Assembly (NCBI GenBank): GCA_913057205.1
Contig: CAJXNO010000014.1
Span: 1-64,000 of the forward strand
Direction of reading: 5' to 3'
From: an uncultured Flavobacteriales bacterium
GTDB lineage: Bacteria > Bacteroidota > Bacteroidia > Flavobacteriales_G > Salibacteraceae
Length of the DNA stretch: 64,000 nucleotides
The notes beneath the pieces are model-generated. The model saw nothing but the letters and a program-made list of their open reading frames with translations, was not told the origin of the DNA and did no database searches. This document shows, one piece after another, positions 7,859 to 16,288 of the stretch (position 1 is its first letter; each line of letters opens with the position of its first letter). Position numbers and translations under genes: made by a program.

Positions 7859-8551
7859 TTAAAAGGTATAACCCAACCGAACATTGAGCGGCACCGAAAT
7901 GCCAAGATAAGTGCCTCTTTTAGGAGCAAATGATGCAAGTGCGGAGACTTGTTCTGGCTCATTTCGATCAATGACCTTTGCATAGTTGGCGTCGCTTAAA
8001 CCGGGGTAATCTACCTGGACCAAACGCGGACCAATCCCAAAGAAAAGATCCATCATGAGCCTACCGAAGGTTCTTTGATAACCAAGCTTGATGTTGGCAG
8101 AAGCATACATGATCTCGATATCATACCGAAAATCACCGGGGTCACGCGGGCCAGAAACTTCAGAGCGGTAGGTTTCATTTCTAGTCATATATCCACCGTC
8201 AAGCTCCATTGCGGTATACCATCCTTGACCAGATCCAGCGGTGCTGAACCGCTTTAGTTCTACTCCTAGTCGTCCGCCTTGTGCGTCTTGCACGGTCGAG
8301 GATAATGGGGGTAAGGTGTAGGCATAGACCCAGCCGGTCTTGGCCTGCAAACTCGTGCGTTCAGATACGAATCGCTGGTAGCTTAATTCAGGGCCAACAT
8401 AGGATAGGTATGCCAATCGAAGCGGTGTAATGGACAGTACATTCTTATGCTTCAAAACCTCATCCGTTTTGGTGGTATCAACCGTTTCTTGCGCAGCTGC
8501 TTTGATCCAAGCGAAGCACAAAGCAATAAAGATGAAGAGCTTGGTTCTCAT
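7859..8551 (-). CDS. Outer-membrane beta-barrel-like protein
   Basis: A 230-residue exported protein. The signal peptide is MRTKLFIFIALCFAWIKAAA with cleavage near AAAQ. The mature part alternates polar and hydrophobic residues and has many aromatic girdle residues. It ends in a strand finishing LNVRLGYTF; a final F is typical of outer-membrane barrels recognised by BamA. No enzyme motif is seen. It could be a small porin or a DUF3575-like barrel. It stands alone on its strand, 75 bases before the pseudouridine synthase gene. Confidence 0.6.
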   Translation of the reverse strand: MRTKLFIFIALCFAWIKAAAQETVDTTKTDEVLKHKNVLSITPLRLAYLSYVGPELSYQRFVSERTSLQAKTGWVYAYTLPPLSSTVQDAQGGRLGVELKRFSTAGSGQGWYTAMELDGGYMTRNETYRSEVSGPRDPGDFRYDIEIMYASANIKLGYQRTFGRLMMDLFFGIGPRLVQVDYPGLSDANYAKVIDRNEPEQVSALASFAPKRGTYLGISVPLNVRLGYTF

Positions 8552-8682
8552 GTCCGGTAAGTCATTGGTTCACTTTAAACGAACGCTGAATTGGCAGCTT
8601 ATTGTATAATCCTCCTTGCGCCTTCAAGCGTATCTGAACGAAATGTCATTCAAGTGCAACAATCATTCAGCTGCATCAGAAA

Positions 8683-8762
8683 TCCCCTCCCCAGAGGGGA
8701 CTTTTGGTTGCCTCCGAGAATCAGCCAGTGGCCAGAAGCTAACCGCCAGAAGCCAACAGCTT
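8683..8762. repeat. Low-complexity intergenic repeats
   Basis: ATCCCCTCCCCAGAGGGGAC (8683-8702) is a G/C inverted repeat like that near 3.95 kb. It is followed by CCAGTGGCCAGAAGC and GCCAGAAGCCAACAGC (8725-8762), of the same family as the runs at 4.14 and 54.4 kb. It lies immediately before the start of the next gene. Confidence 0.6.
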
Positions 8763-8780
8763 TCCCTATCTTCACCCATC

Positions 8781-9506
8781 ATGCGCATCCACCCTGATCT
8801 TCGTCGCTTTTGGCCACAGCTGCTCTTCTTGATGCTGGCGGTGCTTTGGTTCTACCGTGCGCGTTATTTCACTTTCTACGGATTAGGGATCTATTCCTTC
8901 ATCGATATTTTTCTCGTTCTTCTTATCACTTTACTGGTGTTGCGCTTCATCTTCAAGCAAGCGTGGCAGCCAGCGTGGCGTGGAGCTTGGATCGCTGGGT
9001 GTTTGCTTACCCTTTTTCACCTTGGGTTCAATGTAGTTGCCAAGTACCGACCAACGTATGACATCAATATTCACCCTGACGCAGAGGGCTGTATTTACCT
9101 GTTCGTTTCAACCTTGACTGAAGATAACGCACCGTTTGAGGTGGATGCCAACGGTATTGGATACATACCGCGCGGCGGACGATACGATGTGCAGTTCAAC
9201 TACCGAGGAGAAGACATCACTGAATTTTGGGAGCACAGCCAAGTACAGCAGATCACGATGTACAACCAAGACAGTACCCAGAAGACAGCCATTTCGCTTC
9301 AATGCTTTGACTTGAAGGTAGACTCCACGTACATAGGGAGAAATCCGTACGCCTTCTTGGGCTGCATGGATGAAGGGCTGCTGAACGATTACATCGAGAT
9401 CAACTGGGTAGAGCCGGCATTGCTCTTTAAACAAGTGTGGTCCAAACGCGGTGCTCTTTATGATTGGGAATATGATCACAAGCTATCCAGTACGCATCCT
9501 AATTAG
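8781..9506 (+). CDS. Membrane-anchored hypothetical protein
   Basis: I do not recognise the family. Starting at ATG 8781 (MRIHPDLRRFW) it is 241 residues. Two to three hydrophobic helices occupy about residues 10-85 (LLFLMLAVLWF, FIDIFLVLLITLLVLRFIF, GAWIAGCLLTLFHLGF). An extracytoplasmic domain of about 150 residues follows, rich in acidic and aromatic residues (CIYLFVSTLTEDNAPFEVD, GRYDVQFNYRGEDITEFWE). A longer in-frame start at 8616 would put repeat DNA into the protein and is rejected. It is followed 35 bases later by a T9SS gene on the same strand. The domain may be a beta-sandwich; function unknown. Confidence 0.55.
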   Translation: MRIHPDLRRFWPQLLFLMLAVLWFYRARYFTFYGLGIYSFIDIFLVLLITLLVLRFIFKQAWQPAWRGAWIAGCLLTLFHLGFNVVAKYRPTYDINIHPDAEGCIYLFVSTLTEDNAPFEVDANGIGYIPRGGRYDVQFNYRGEDITEFWEHSQVQQITMYNQDSTQKTAISLQCFDLKVDSTYIGRNPYAFLGCMDEGLLNDYIEINWVEPALLFKQVWSKRGALYDWEYDHKLSSTHPN

Positions 9507-9541
9507 ACGCTACAACGCGTAGATTCCTGTACTTTTACGGT

Positions 9542-11626
9542 ATGAGGTTGGCCCTTTCCATTTTTTGCGTGCTTTTGCTCCCGTTAACAGACCATGCGCA
9601 GGTATCGGAGTGGCGGTTTCAGTATGCGCACAAGGTGTACGAAAACGCATTCACATACAGTCCTCAACCCCTTCAAGTGGATTTGGACCACAACCTGTAT
9701 TTCGGAGGTGAATTATTCGGCCGTTTGACCGTTATGGACGATACCGACGGGGAGATGATCGAGATTCCGGATGCTCCACGCGGCTCTGCTTATTTCCAGC
9801 TTACCCCTGATGGAGATGCATCCGCGCACACCGTTAGTCAGAATTCTTATGCTCAGGTGCTGTATGGCCCGGACGGCAATCGCTATGTGGGCGCCCGCTT
9901 TTTCGACAATACAACGATAGCCATTGGAAATCTACAGCTTGATCTTATGGATCAGAATCCACAGCAGATCTCCTATTTCTTGCTCAAGATCGATGAGACG
10001 GATAGTATCCATTGGTTGAATGTTTACGATGTAAACTGTACACCTTACCCAAGAGTTAAGTTTGATATGGATACCAATTTGGTGATAAGCGGATCCTATT
10101 TCAATTCGTTTAATGCCAATCCCAACGGTACTACCATGAATCTAGCGCTCGATGGTATCTCTGACGTATTCGTGATGAAAGTGTCAGCTTCAGATGGCCT
10201 GACCAAATGGGCGCGGCGATTCGGAGGCGATGGCCGGGCCTATGCTGAAGTGTACGATATCGATGAGGAAGGAAACATCTTGGTCGCCGGATGGTATCGC
10301 GGCGACTTCGACCTTGATCCAGGTGCTGGTAGCATCATTGTTTATGCTGATTCTTCAGAAAGCATATTCAATCCTGATGCCTTTATCGTGCGGCTTGATT
10401 CATCTGGAGATCATCAATGGTCTAAGGCGCTTAGGGGCTCTGGCGGAGCACTCACAGGCGGAGCTGTGGCCTCTAATGGTACGATTTATTGGGGAGGGTG
10501 GACCTATAACCAGACTTACCTATGGCCCGGTTCATCTACCTATTTCACCCAGAATAGTAATGGCTTTGTATACACTTTTGATGACAGTGGCAATGAATTG
10601 CAGCACGGCTTACTTGAAGCCAATCTAGCGAATGAATACAGCTACGTCCATGCGATGGATAAGGATACCGCAGGCAAGGTATTTATCGCTGCAGGCTTCA
10701 TTGGGTCGGTAGACCTGAGCCCTCACCCATTTGAAGTGCTTTGGCTTGATGCAGAAAGTGAAGGTAGAAGTGCACTGCTTAAGCTTGATGACAACCTTGG
10801 TGTTTTAGACTACTTTGAGTACGGCTCTCCATTCAGCACCGCACGCATTGAAAGATTACTGATCGATGATGCGGATCAGATTTATGTGCATGGCCGCTTT
10901 AGAGGCGCAACAGATTTTAATCCTTCCCCAGAAACAGATGACACGCTCTATGCTGATTTTGAAGGGCCAAACCGCTACTTCATCTCCAAATGGGTGCAGT
11001 GCACCACCAAGGTAGACTCCATCGTGATCGAAGAGGTGTGCGGTGGGTTTACCTCCTTCAGCGGAACAGAAATTTGGCGAGAGCCTGGTTTCTATCACGA
11101 TACCCTGACCAATCAGCGGGGATGCGACTCGGTTGTGGTGGTGGAGCTCAAGAAGGTGATCGACAACACCGCATACCGAGAGGATGAACACCTCTATACG
11201 AAAATGAGCGGAGCGGAGTACCAATGGTATGAATGCACTAATTTCGGTTTGCAGGGCGTACAAGGTGCCAATGACAGCGTGTTTTACGGGGAAGTAGGGA
11301 AGGCCTACTGTGTGGTCATTACCACCGATAGCTGCGTGGATACTTCTGCATGCAAGACCATCTATCCACTCGGACTTGGGGAAGGAACTGCTTATGCATT
11401 GAACGCTTTTCCAAATCCATCCAATGGAGCATTCCAGATCCAATGGAGTGAACCAAGGTCAGGTAGACTTGTAGTTTATTCAGCCTATGGGGCACTCATC
11501 TTGGATCAAAGACTGAGCGATGATCGGTTCACCATTGAGGGCTCGCTGCCTTCTGGTTTGTACGTACTCAATTGGTACGATGACGACGGTAGTATGCTTC
11601 AAAGGTCACTGATCAAAACAGAGTGA
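9542..11626 (+). CDS. T9SS-secreted protein with SBBP-like repeats
   Basis: A 694-residue secreted protein. The signal peptide is MRLALSIFCVLLLPLTDHAQ. Residues about 30-480 repeat a propeller-like unit of the form KVSASDGLTKWARRFGGDG, then DIDEEGNILVAGWYRGDFDL (SBBP/WD-like beta-propeller blades). A Cys-rich linker follows (CTTKVDSIVIEEVCGG, GCDSVVVVELKK). The C-terminal 75 residues form a type A sorting domain: FPNPSNGAFQIQW, then GRLVVYSAYGALILDQRL, ending in a basic LIKTE tail. The protein is therefore exported by Sec, moved across the outer membrane by T9SS, and released or lipid-anchored. Ligand unknown. Confidence 0.82.
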   Translation: MRLALSIFCVLLLPLTDHAQVSEWRFQYAHKVYENAFTYSPQPLQVDLDHNLYFGGELFGRLTVMDDTDGEMIEIPDAPRGSAYFQLTPDGDASAHTVSQNSYAQVLYGPDGNRYVGARFFDNTTIAIGNLQLDLMDQNPQQISYFLLKIDETDSIHWLNVYDVNCTPYPRVKFDMDTNLVISGSYFNSFNANPNGTTMNLALDGISDVFVMKVSASDGLTKWARRFGGDGRAYAEVYDIDEEGNILVAGWYRGDFDLDPGAGSIIVYADSSESIFNPDAFIVRLDSSGDHQWSKALRGSGGALTGGAVASNGTIYWGGWTYNQTYLWPGSSTYFTQNSNGFVYTFDDSGNELQHGLLEANLANEYSYVHAMDKDTAGKVFIAAGFIGSVDLSPHPFEVLWLDAESEGRSALLKLDDNLGVLDYFEYGSPFSTARIERLLIDDADQIYVHGRFRGATDFNPSPETDDTLYADFEGPNRYFISKWVQCTTKVDSIVIEEVCGGFTSFSGTEIWREPGFYHDTLTNQRGCDSVVVVELKKVIDNTAYREDEHLYTKMSGAEYQWYECTNFGLQGVQGANDSVFYGEVGKAYCVVITTDSCVDTSACKTIYPLGLGEGTAYALNAFPNPSNGAFQIQWSEPRSGRLVVYSAYGALILDQRLSDDRFTIEGSLPSGLYVLNWYDDDGSMLQRSLIKTE

Positions 11627-11677
11627 TCTCCTCACTCAGAACATTTTTCTTGATCAACGGGGATGAACGTTAAGGGC

Positions 11678-11706
11678 AAAAAAAGCCCATCCTTTCGGAC
11701 GGGCTT
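11678..11706 (-). terminator. Terminator between convergent genes
   Basis: AAGCCCaTCC-tttc-GGAcGGGCTT (11683-11706) is flanked on its left by a run of A. It therefore reads as stem plus T-run on the minus strand and ends the 11728-12543 gene. It may also slow transcription from the left. Confidence 0.75.
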
Positions 11707-11727
11707 GAAAAACTATTGTTGCCGCAA

Positions 11728-12543
11728 TTATTTCACAACCTGCATGCGCTTGCTATCGATCATCCGGCCATCTTCCCACAACGAGTAGAAGTAGATGCCA
11801 GCGTCTAATTCGCCTTGCAGGGTCAATACACCTTGCTGTTGATTCAATGCTCGCTCCATTACCAATTTTCCGGTAAGGTCATGGAACTTCATAGAGCCAT
11901 TGCCACTGTTCAATGCGTATTCAATGCGCGTTAGTCCGTTGAAAGGATTCGGAGCGTTTTGTCCGAGTACCGCAGCAAAACGATCAGCTGCTTTCATGCC
12001 GAGCGGAACCCATCCACCTTCATAAAGCTCAAATGTATCACCGTCTACAACAGCGATCTGCTTGCCGTTGAAATTGTCGAAGATGGTATCCAACGGAACA
12101 ATGTGTAAGGTCACGTTAAATGTCTGAACGGTGTTCGCTGAGTCACCCTCTTCAAAAATGATGGCCGTGCTGTGGAACGTTCCAGTATCCGCCTCATCGC
12201 CACGCATCATCCAAATGTGGTGATACATTTCAATCTCCTCGCCTGCTTCTAGGGTAAAGGTGTTGAAACGCTTGGTGTAAGGCCAACAAACGAATAAGCC
12301 TTCACACATGTAATCTTGCCAAATGTTCTCTCCTGTATTGGGGTCTTGAGAACTGACCGTATCGTGCGTAAAGATCCAAGTGATATCGATGTCTTGGCTA
12401 CCCGTATTGGTCAGGTTGTAATAGAACCCAACATCATCTCCGGGATTGCCCTCCTTTATAGAATCTGATTGCCATTCTACCGAGAACTGTCCAAAGCTGA
12501 GCAAGGGTAAAAAAGCGAGTACAAACGCGTAAATTTTCTTCAT
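11728..12543 (-). CDS. T9SS-secreted protein
   Basis: A 271-residue exported protein. The signal peptide is MKKIYAFVLAFLPLLSFGQ. The central region (20-175) looks like an immunoglobulin-like or CARDB-type beta-sandwich (VEWQSDSIKEGNPGDDVGFY, YYNLTNTGSQDIDITWIFTH), a fold often used for binding or spacing. From about 190 there is a type A T9SS sorting domain (QNAPNPFNGLTRIEYALN, then MKFHDLTGKLVMER, GIYFYSLWEDG), ending in a basic MQVVK. The strong terminator directly downstream marks a single-gene unit. No enzymatic motif is seen. Confidence 0.78.
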   Translation of the reverse strand: MKKIYAFVLAFLPLLSFGQFSVEWQSDSIKEGNPGDDVGFYYNLTNTGSQDIDITWIFTHDTVSSQDPNTGENIWQDYMCEGLFVCWPYTKRFNTFTLEAGEEIEMYHHIWMMRGDEADTGTFHSTAIIFEEGDSANTVQTFNVTLHIVPLDTIFDNFNGKQIAVVDGDTFELYEGGWVPLGMKAADRFAAVLGQNAPNPFNGLTRIEYALNSGNGSMKFHDLTGKLVMERALNQQQGVLTLQGELDAGIYFYSLWEDGRMIDSKRMQVVK

Positions 12544-12618
12544 AAGAATTGACTTTAAGCTTCAAAGGTAACTGATGAGTCTCATGCTTTTTAAGCAAAA
12601 TCGATTGATTATTGTTCG

Positions 12619-12648
12619 TTTAACTGTTATTCACGAATCATACTTTTG
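12619..12648 (+). promoter_or_regulatory. Putative promoter of paa genes
   Basis: TTTA (12619-12622) and TACTTTTG (12641-12648) are spaced 22 bases start to start, as in the two best promoters of this window. The start would fall about 20 bases before the paaC ATG. Confidence 0.5.
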
Positions 12649-12673
12649 ACCAGATTCTAAATCGCATAGACGA

Positions 12674-13432
12674 ATGAGTAAAGACACAGCACGCTACAAC
12701 GCCGTTACCCACTTGGGCGACAACGCCCTGATCTTAGGGCATCGAATCTCTGAATGGTGTGGTCACGGACCAGTACTCGAGCAAGACATCGCCATGACCA
12801 ATATCGCCCTTGACCTTATTGGCCAAGCACGCATGTACCTCGAATATGCAGGAAGGCTAAGCGGTGAAGAGAAGTCCGACGACGATATGGCATACCGACG
12901 TGATGTGTTGGACTTCAAGAACTTTTTGGTGACGGAATTACCTAACGGCGACTATGCAGACACCATTGCGCGTCAGTTTGTTTTTGATCAGTGGCACTTT
13001 TTGTTTCTTTCGGCACTGCAGCAGTCGACCGACGAAACCCTCTCGGCTATAGCACAGAAATCTTTGAAGGAAGTTACCTACCACAAGCGCTGGAGTGCAG
13101 AGTGGGTGGTTCGCTTAGGCGATGGTACCGACGAGAGCAAGGAAAAGATGCAACGTGCCATCGATGATATTTGGATGTTCACTGGTGAGCTATTCACTCA
13201 AACAGACGAAGAAAAAGAACTTGTGAAGAAGGGTGTGCTTCCAAACGCGGAGGCCTTGAAATCAACCTGGGATTCAGAGGTGAAGCGGATTCTTGACGAA
13301 GCTACCCTGAGCCTTCCGGGAGACGAATGGATGCAGTCAGGCGGCAAGACCGGTTATCACACTGAACACCTCGGCTTCATTTTAGCAGAGATGCAGTTTT
13401 TACCTCGTGCTTATCCAGATGCTACATGGTAG
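12674..13432 (+). CDS. paaC: Phenylacetyl-CoA epoxidase subunit PaaC
   Basis: A 252-residue subunit of the phenylacetyl-CoA 1,2-epoxidase, a ferritin-like helical-bundle scaffold without a working di-iron site that pairs with the catalytic PaaA. Recognisable stretches are LGDNALILGHRISEWCGHGP (15-34), DIALDLIGQARMYLEYAG and QFVFDQWHFLFLSALQQS, and it ends HTEHLGFILAEMQFLPRAYP. Length fits the family. Unusually, paaA and paaB, which normally sit directly upstream, are absent; the gene before it is an unrelated T9SS protein on the other strand. The stop overlaps the paaD start (ATGGTAG). Confidence 0.93.
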   Translation: MSKDTARYNAVTHLGDNALILGHRISEWCGHGPVLEQDIAMTNIALDLIGQARMYLEYAGRLSGEEKSDDDMAYRRDVLDFKNFLVTELPNGDYADTIARQFVFDQWHFLFLSALQQSTDETLSAIAQKSLKEVTYHKRWSAEWVVRLGDGTDESKEKMQRAIDDIWMFTGELFTQTDEEKELVKKGVLPNAEALKSTWDSEVKRILDEATLSLPGDEWMQSGGKTGYHTEHLGFILAEMQFLPRAYPDATW

Positions 13433-13920
13433 AAACCGATCGCATAGCAAAGGCTTGGGAGGTGCTGGAAACAGTGGAAGATCCAGAGATCCCCGTGATC
13501 TCGGTGGTAGACCTCGGCATTGTGCGCGATGTAAGTGATGATGATGGAACCCTGAAGGTGAACATCACCCCAACCTACAGCGGTTGTCCTGCTACCCAAG
13601 TGATCGAAGATTCCATTGTGGAAGCCTTGGATAAGGCGGATATGCGTCCGTTTGATGTGAAGACAGTACTCAGTCCACCGTGGAGCACCGCCATGATCCG
13701 CGAAGAAGGAAAGCGCAAGCTGAAGGAATACGGCATCGCGCCACCAGCGGATGACGCCGTAGACAAAAAAGCACTGATGGGCGAGGAGCGACAGATCACC
13801 TGTCCAAATTGCGGTTCAAACAACACCCACATGGTGAGCCAGTTTGGATCCACCCCGTGCAAGGCACATTTCAAGTGCAAGGAGTGCCTGGAGCCTTTCG
13901 ATTACTTCAAGTGCCTATAA
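13426..13920 (+). CDS. paaD: PaaD, Fe-S maturation factor of phenylacetyl-CoA epoxidase
   Basis: A 164-residue protein. Residues 1-100 form a MIP18/DUF59 domain (VEDPEIPVISVVDLGIVRD, YSGCPATQVIEDSI), as in SufT-like iron-sulfur assembly factors. A C-terminal zinc-ribbon-like part carries CPNCGSNNTH, then CKAHFKCKECLEPFDYFKC. PaaD is thought to help mature or repair the epoxidase metal centres. The start overlaps the paaC stop by seven bases, indicating coupled translation. Confidence 0.92.
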   Translation: MVETDRIAKAWEVLETVEDPEIPVISVVDLGIVRDVSDDDGTLKVNITPTYSGCPATQVIEDSIVEALDKADMRPFDVKTVLSPPWSTAMIREEGKRKLKEYGIAPPADDAVDKKALMGEERQITCPNCGSNNTHMVSQFGSTPCKAHFKCKECLEPFDYFKCL

Positions 13921-13982
13921 TTCCGCGTAGGTTTCGAGCTTTCTGAAGCCGATTGTTTTTCTTTGAAGCAAATCATTGAAAC

Positions 13983-14765
13983 ATGGCTTCTGATACGATC
14001 ATTACATCCATTCAAGACGGCGTAGGTAAGATCGCCCTCCACCGCCCGAAGGTGTTCAATAGCTTCAACCAAGAAATGTCAAAGGCTTGCCACGAAGCCT
14101 TGGATGCATTCGCTGCCAACGATGAGGTGCGCGCAATCTATTTCACCGGCGAGGGAAAGGCTTTCTGCGCTGGACAAGACCTCGGTGAAGCCATCGATCC
14201 GGATGGACCGGACATTCAACGCATTGTAGAGGAGCATTACAATCCGCTCATCTTGCGTTTGCGGGAGATCGAGAAGCCCATTGTGTGTGCCGTTAACGGC
14301 GTGGCAGCGGGAGCCGGAGCCAATGTGGCCTTGGCTTGTGATATTGTGGTGGCCAAGAAGTCGGCCGTGTTCGTTCAAGCGTTCAGCAGCATCGGCTTGA
14401 TCCCAGATTCAGGCGGCACCTACATCCTTCCTCGATTGATCGGCTGGCAGCGCGCCAGTGCTTTGATGATGCTGGCCGACAAGGTCAACGGCGAGGAAGC
14501 CCAAGAAATGGGCATGATCTACAAGTGTTTTGACGACGAAAGCTTCGAGGAAGAAGCATGGAACATCGCCACCAAACTGGCCAAGCTGCCTACGAAAGGA
14601 CTCGGACTTACCAAGCGCCTGTTGAATGAATCCTATCACAACACCCTAAAAGACCAACTTCACTACGAAGGCGAGGTCCAAACCATGGCTGCAGCTACGG
14701 AAGATTTCCGCGAAGGCGTAAATGCTTTTTTGGAGAAAAGAAAGCCAGACTTTAAAGGACGTTAG
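13983..14765 (+). CDS. paaG: Enoyl-CoA hydratase/isomerase, PaaG type
   Basis: A 260-residue crotonase-fold protein. PaaG isomerises ring-1,2-epoxyphenylacetyl-CoA to the oxepin-CoA and shifts later enoyl double bonds. Visible are GEGKAFCAGQDLGEA (about 56-70), the oxyanion-hole region CAVNGVAAGAGANVALACD (about 102-120) and IGLIPDSGGTYILPRL (about 142-157), whose Asp is expected to be catalytic in this subfamily. It sits 62 bases after paaD. A repeat-rich spacer separates it from the dehydrogenase gene. PaaF or a general enoyl-CoA hydratase is the alternative, but the QDL and PDSGG motifs favour PaaG. Confidence 0.85.
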   Translation: MASDTIITSIQDGVGKIALHRPKVFNSFNQEMSKACHEALDAFAANDEVRAIYFTGEGKAFCAGQDLGEAIDPDGPDIQRIVEEHYNPLILRLREIEKPIVCAVNGVAAGAGANVALACDIVVAKKSAVFVQAFSSIGLIPDSGGTYILPRLIGWQRASALMMLADKVNGEEAQEMGMIYKCFDDESFEEEAWNIATKLAKLPTKGLGLTKRLLNESYHNTLKDQLHYEGEVQTMAAATEDFREGVNAFLEKRKPDFKGR

Positions 14766-15057
14766 TCAGCTCCCGATAGCTATCAGCTGTCGGCTGTCAG
14801 CTGTCAGAGGGAACTGAGGTTCTCCGTCACTTCGAGTAGCCGCGCCACAGGCGCGGATGTATCGAGAAGGACAGCACCCGTGGTCGCGAATAGAAAGGAA
14901 GTGGAATCATTCCGCTTCTGGTCTCGATACGCCCACGCCAAGCGCGGGCACTCGACCTGACGCTACATGGGTAGGTGACTGTAACTACGCCTGTGGTCTA
15001 AAGTCTAACTACTAATGCCCAACGTCTTTTGTCTTTCGTCTTTCGTCTTTTCTCTTC
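14766..15057 (+). repeat. Dispersed hairpin repeat inside the paa locus
   Basis: This fills the 346-base gap between paaG and paaH. In order: CCCGATAGCTATCAG and an AGCTGTC run (14772-14806); GTCACTTCGAGTA, then hairpin CCGCGCC-aca-GGCGCGG (14840-14856), then ATGTATCGAGAAGGACAG; GTGGAATCATTCCGCT; a second hairpin GCCCaCGC-caa-GCGcGGGC with TCGA flanks (about 14920-14950); and a GTCTTTTGTCTTTCGTCTTT run (15022-15057). The left half matches 54207-54260 with a wholly different hairpin in the same slot. Confidence 0.75.
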
Positions 15058-15111
15058 CCCCTCAACTCCTCCTTACTACTTTCGTCCCTCCAAATCACAA
15101 ACACTTAGAGC

Positions 15112-16287
15112 ATGGAGATAGGAATAATCGGAGCAGGAACCATGGGAAGCGGCATCGCGCAGGTAGTGGCGCAGGCTGGACATACCGTATGGTTGTTTGA
15201 TACACAGGACGCGGCCTTGGAGAAGGCGCAAGCCAAACTCAAGAAGATCATGGCGCGCTTGGTAGAGAAGGGTAGGTTGAATCAAGCCGATGCAGATGGC
15301 GTAGTGGCACGTGTGAAAACGTCTACCGACTATGCTTCCTTTAAGGATTGCGGTATGGTGATCGAGGCGATCGTGGAGAACCTTGATGTGAAGAAGAAGG
15401 TGTTTCAATCCCTTGAGGCGGTGGTCAGCAAAGACTGCATCCTTGCATCCAATACCAGCTCCCTTTCGATTGCCTCCATTGCGGCATCGTGTGAGGTAGC
15501 AGAACGGGTGATCGGGATCCATTTCTTCAATCCCGCGCCTTTGATGCCTTTGGTGGAGATTATTCCAGCCGTACAAACGGCCGATGCTACCTTGAAACAG
15601 GCACGCGACCTCATCGATGCGTGGAAAAAGGTGACCGTTGTTGCAAAGGACACCCCGGGCTTCATCGTGAACCGGGTAGCCCGACCCTTCTATGGCGAGG
15701 CGATCCGCATCTATGAAGAAGGCATCGCTGACATGGCCACCATCGACTGGGCCTTGAAAGAACTCGGCGGCTTCCGCATGGGTCCGTTTGAACTGATGGA
15801 CTACATCGGTAACGATGTGAACTATACCGTAACAGAAACGGTGTGGACCGCCTTCTATTACGATTCGCGCTACAAGCCTTCGTTTACCCAGAAACGTATG
15901 ATGGAAGCAGGCTACCTAGGACGAAAGACGGGTAAAGGGTACTATGACTACAGCGAAGGAGCTAGCCTGCCTGAACCCGATCAGAACGAAGTGGTGGGTG
16001 AAGCCATCCTTTGGCGGGTGCTCATCATGTTGATCAATGAGGCTGCTGATGCCTTGCATCTTGGAATAGCAACCAAAGAGGACATCGACCTCGCCATGAC
16101 CAAAGGGGTCAATTATCCGAAAGGACTCCTGAAATGGGCAGATGAAAAAGGCATTCAGAACGTGCTCGATGGCCTAGATAAACTGTACATGGCCTATCAT
16201 GAAGAGCGCTATAGAGCAAGTGTACTGCTCCGTCAAATGGCCGCCTACCAGCGGGATTTTTATCCCGCTCCAAAAGAGGTAAAGTAG
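15112..16287 (+). CDS. paaH: 3-hydroxyacyl-CoA dehydrogenase, PaaH type
   Basis: A 391-residue NAD-dependent dehydrogenase that oxidises 3-hydroxyadipyl-CoA in phenylacetate breakdown. The N-terminal Rossmann motif GIIGAGTMGSGIAQVVAQAG (residues 4-23) and NTSSLSIASIA mark the NAD domain. The catalytic-His segment GIHFFNPAPLMPLVE (about 139-153) and DTPGFIVNRVARPF are intact. Two C-terminal dimerisation domains follow, the last near DEKGIQNVLDGLDKLY. The context of paaG before and paaI/paaJ after supports the assignment. A degenerate -7 box (TACTTTCG) lies 27 bases upstream. Confidence 0.9.
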   Translation: MEIGIIGAGTMGSGIAQVVAQAGHTVWLFDTQDAALEKAQAKLKKIMARLVEKGRLNQADADGVVARVKTSTDYASFKDCGMVIEAIVENLDVKKKVFQSLEAVVSKDCILASNTSSLSIASIAASCEVAERVIGIHFFNPAPLMPLVEIIPAVQTADATLKQARDLIDAWKKVTVVAKDTPGFIVNRVARPFYGEAIRIYEEGIADMATIDWALKELGGFRMGPFELMDYIGNDVNYTVTETVWTAFYYDSRYKPSFTQKRMMEAGYLGRKTGKGYYDYSEGASLPEPDQNEVVGEAILWRVLIMLINEAADALHLGIATKEDIDLAMTKGVNYPKGLLKWADEKGIQNVLDGLDKLYMAYHEERYRASVLLRQMAAYQRDFYPAPKEVK

Positions 16288-16288
16288 G

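Noticed and set aside
8616-8780. Upstream start for the membrane protein at 8781
   Set aside because: The added 55 codons cover the intergenic repeat and give low-complexity sequence without a family match.
13426-13432. ATGGTAG overlap as evidence of a paaC-paaD fusion
   Set aside because: Both proteins have normal family ends; this is standard translational coupling.
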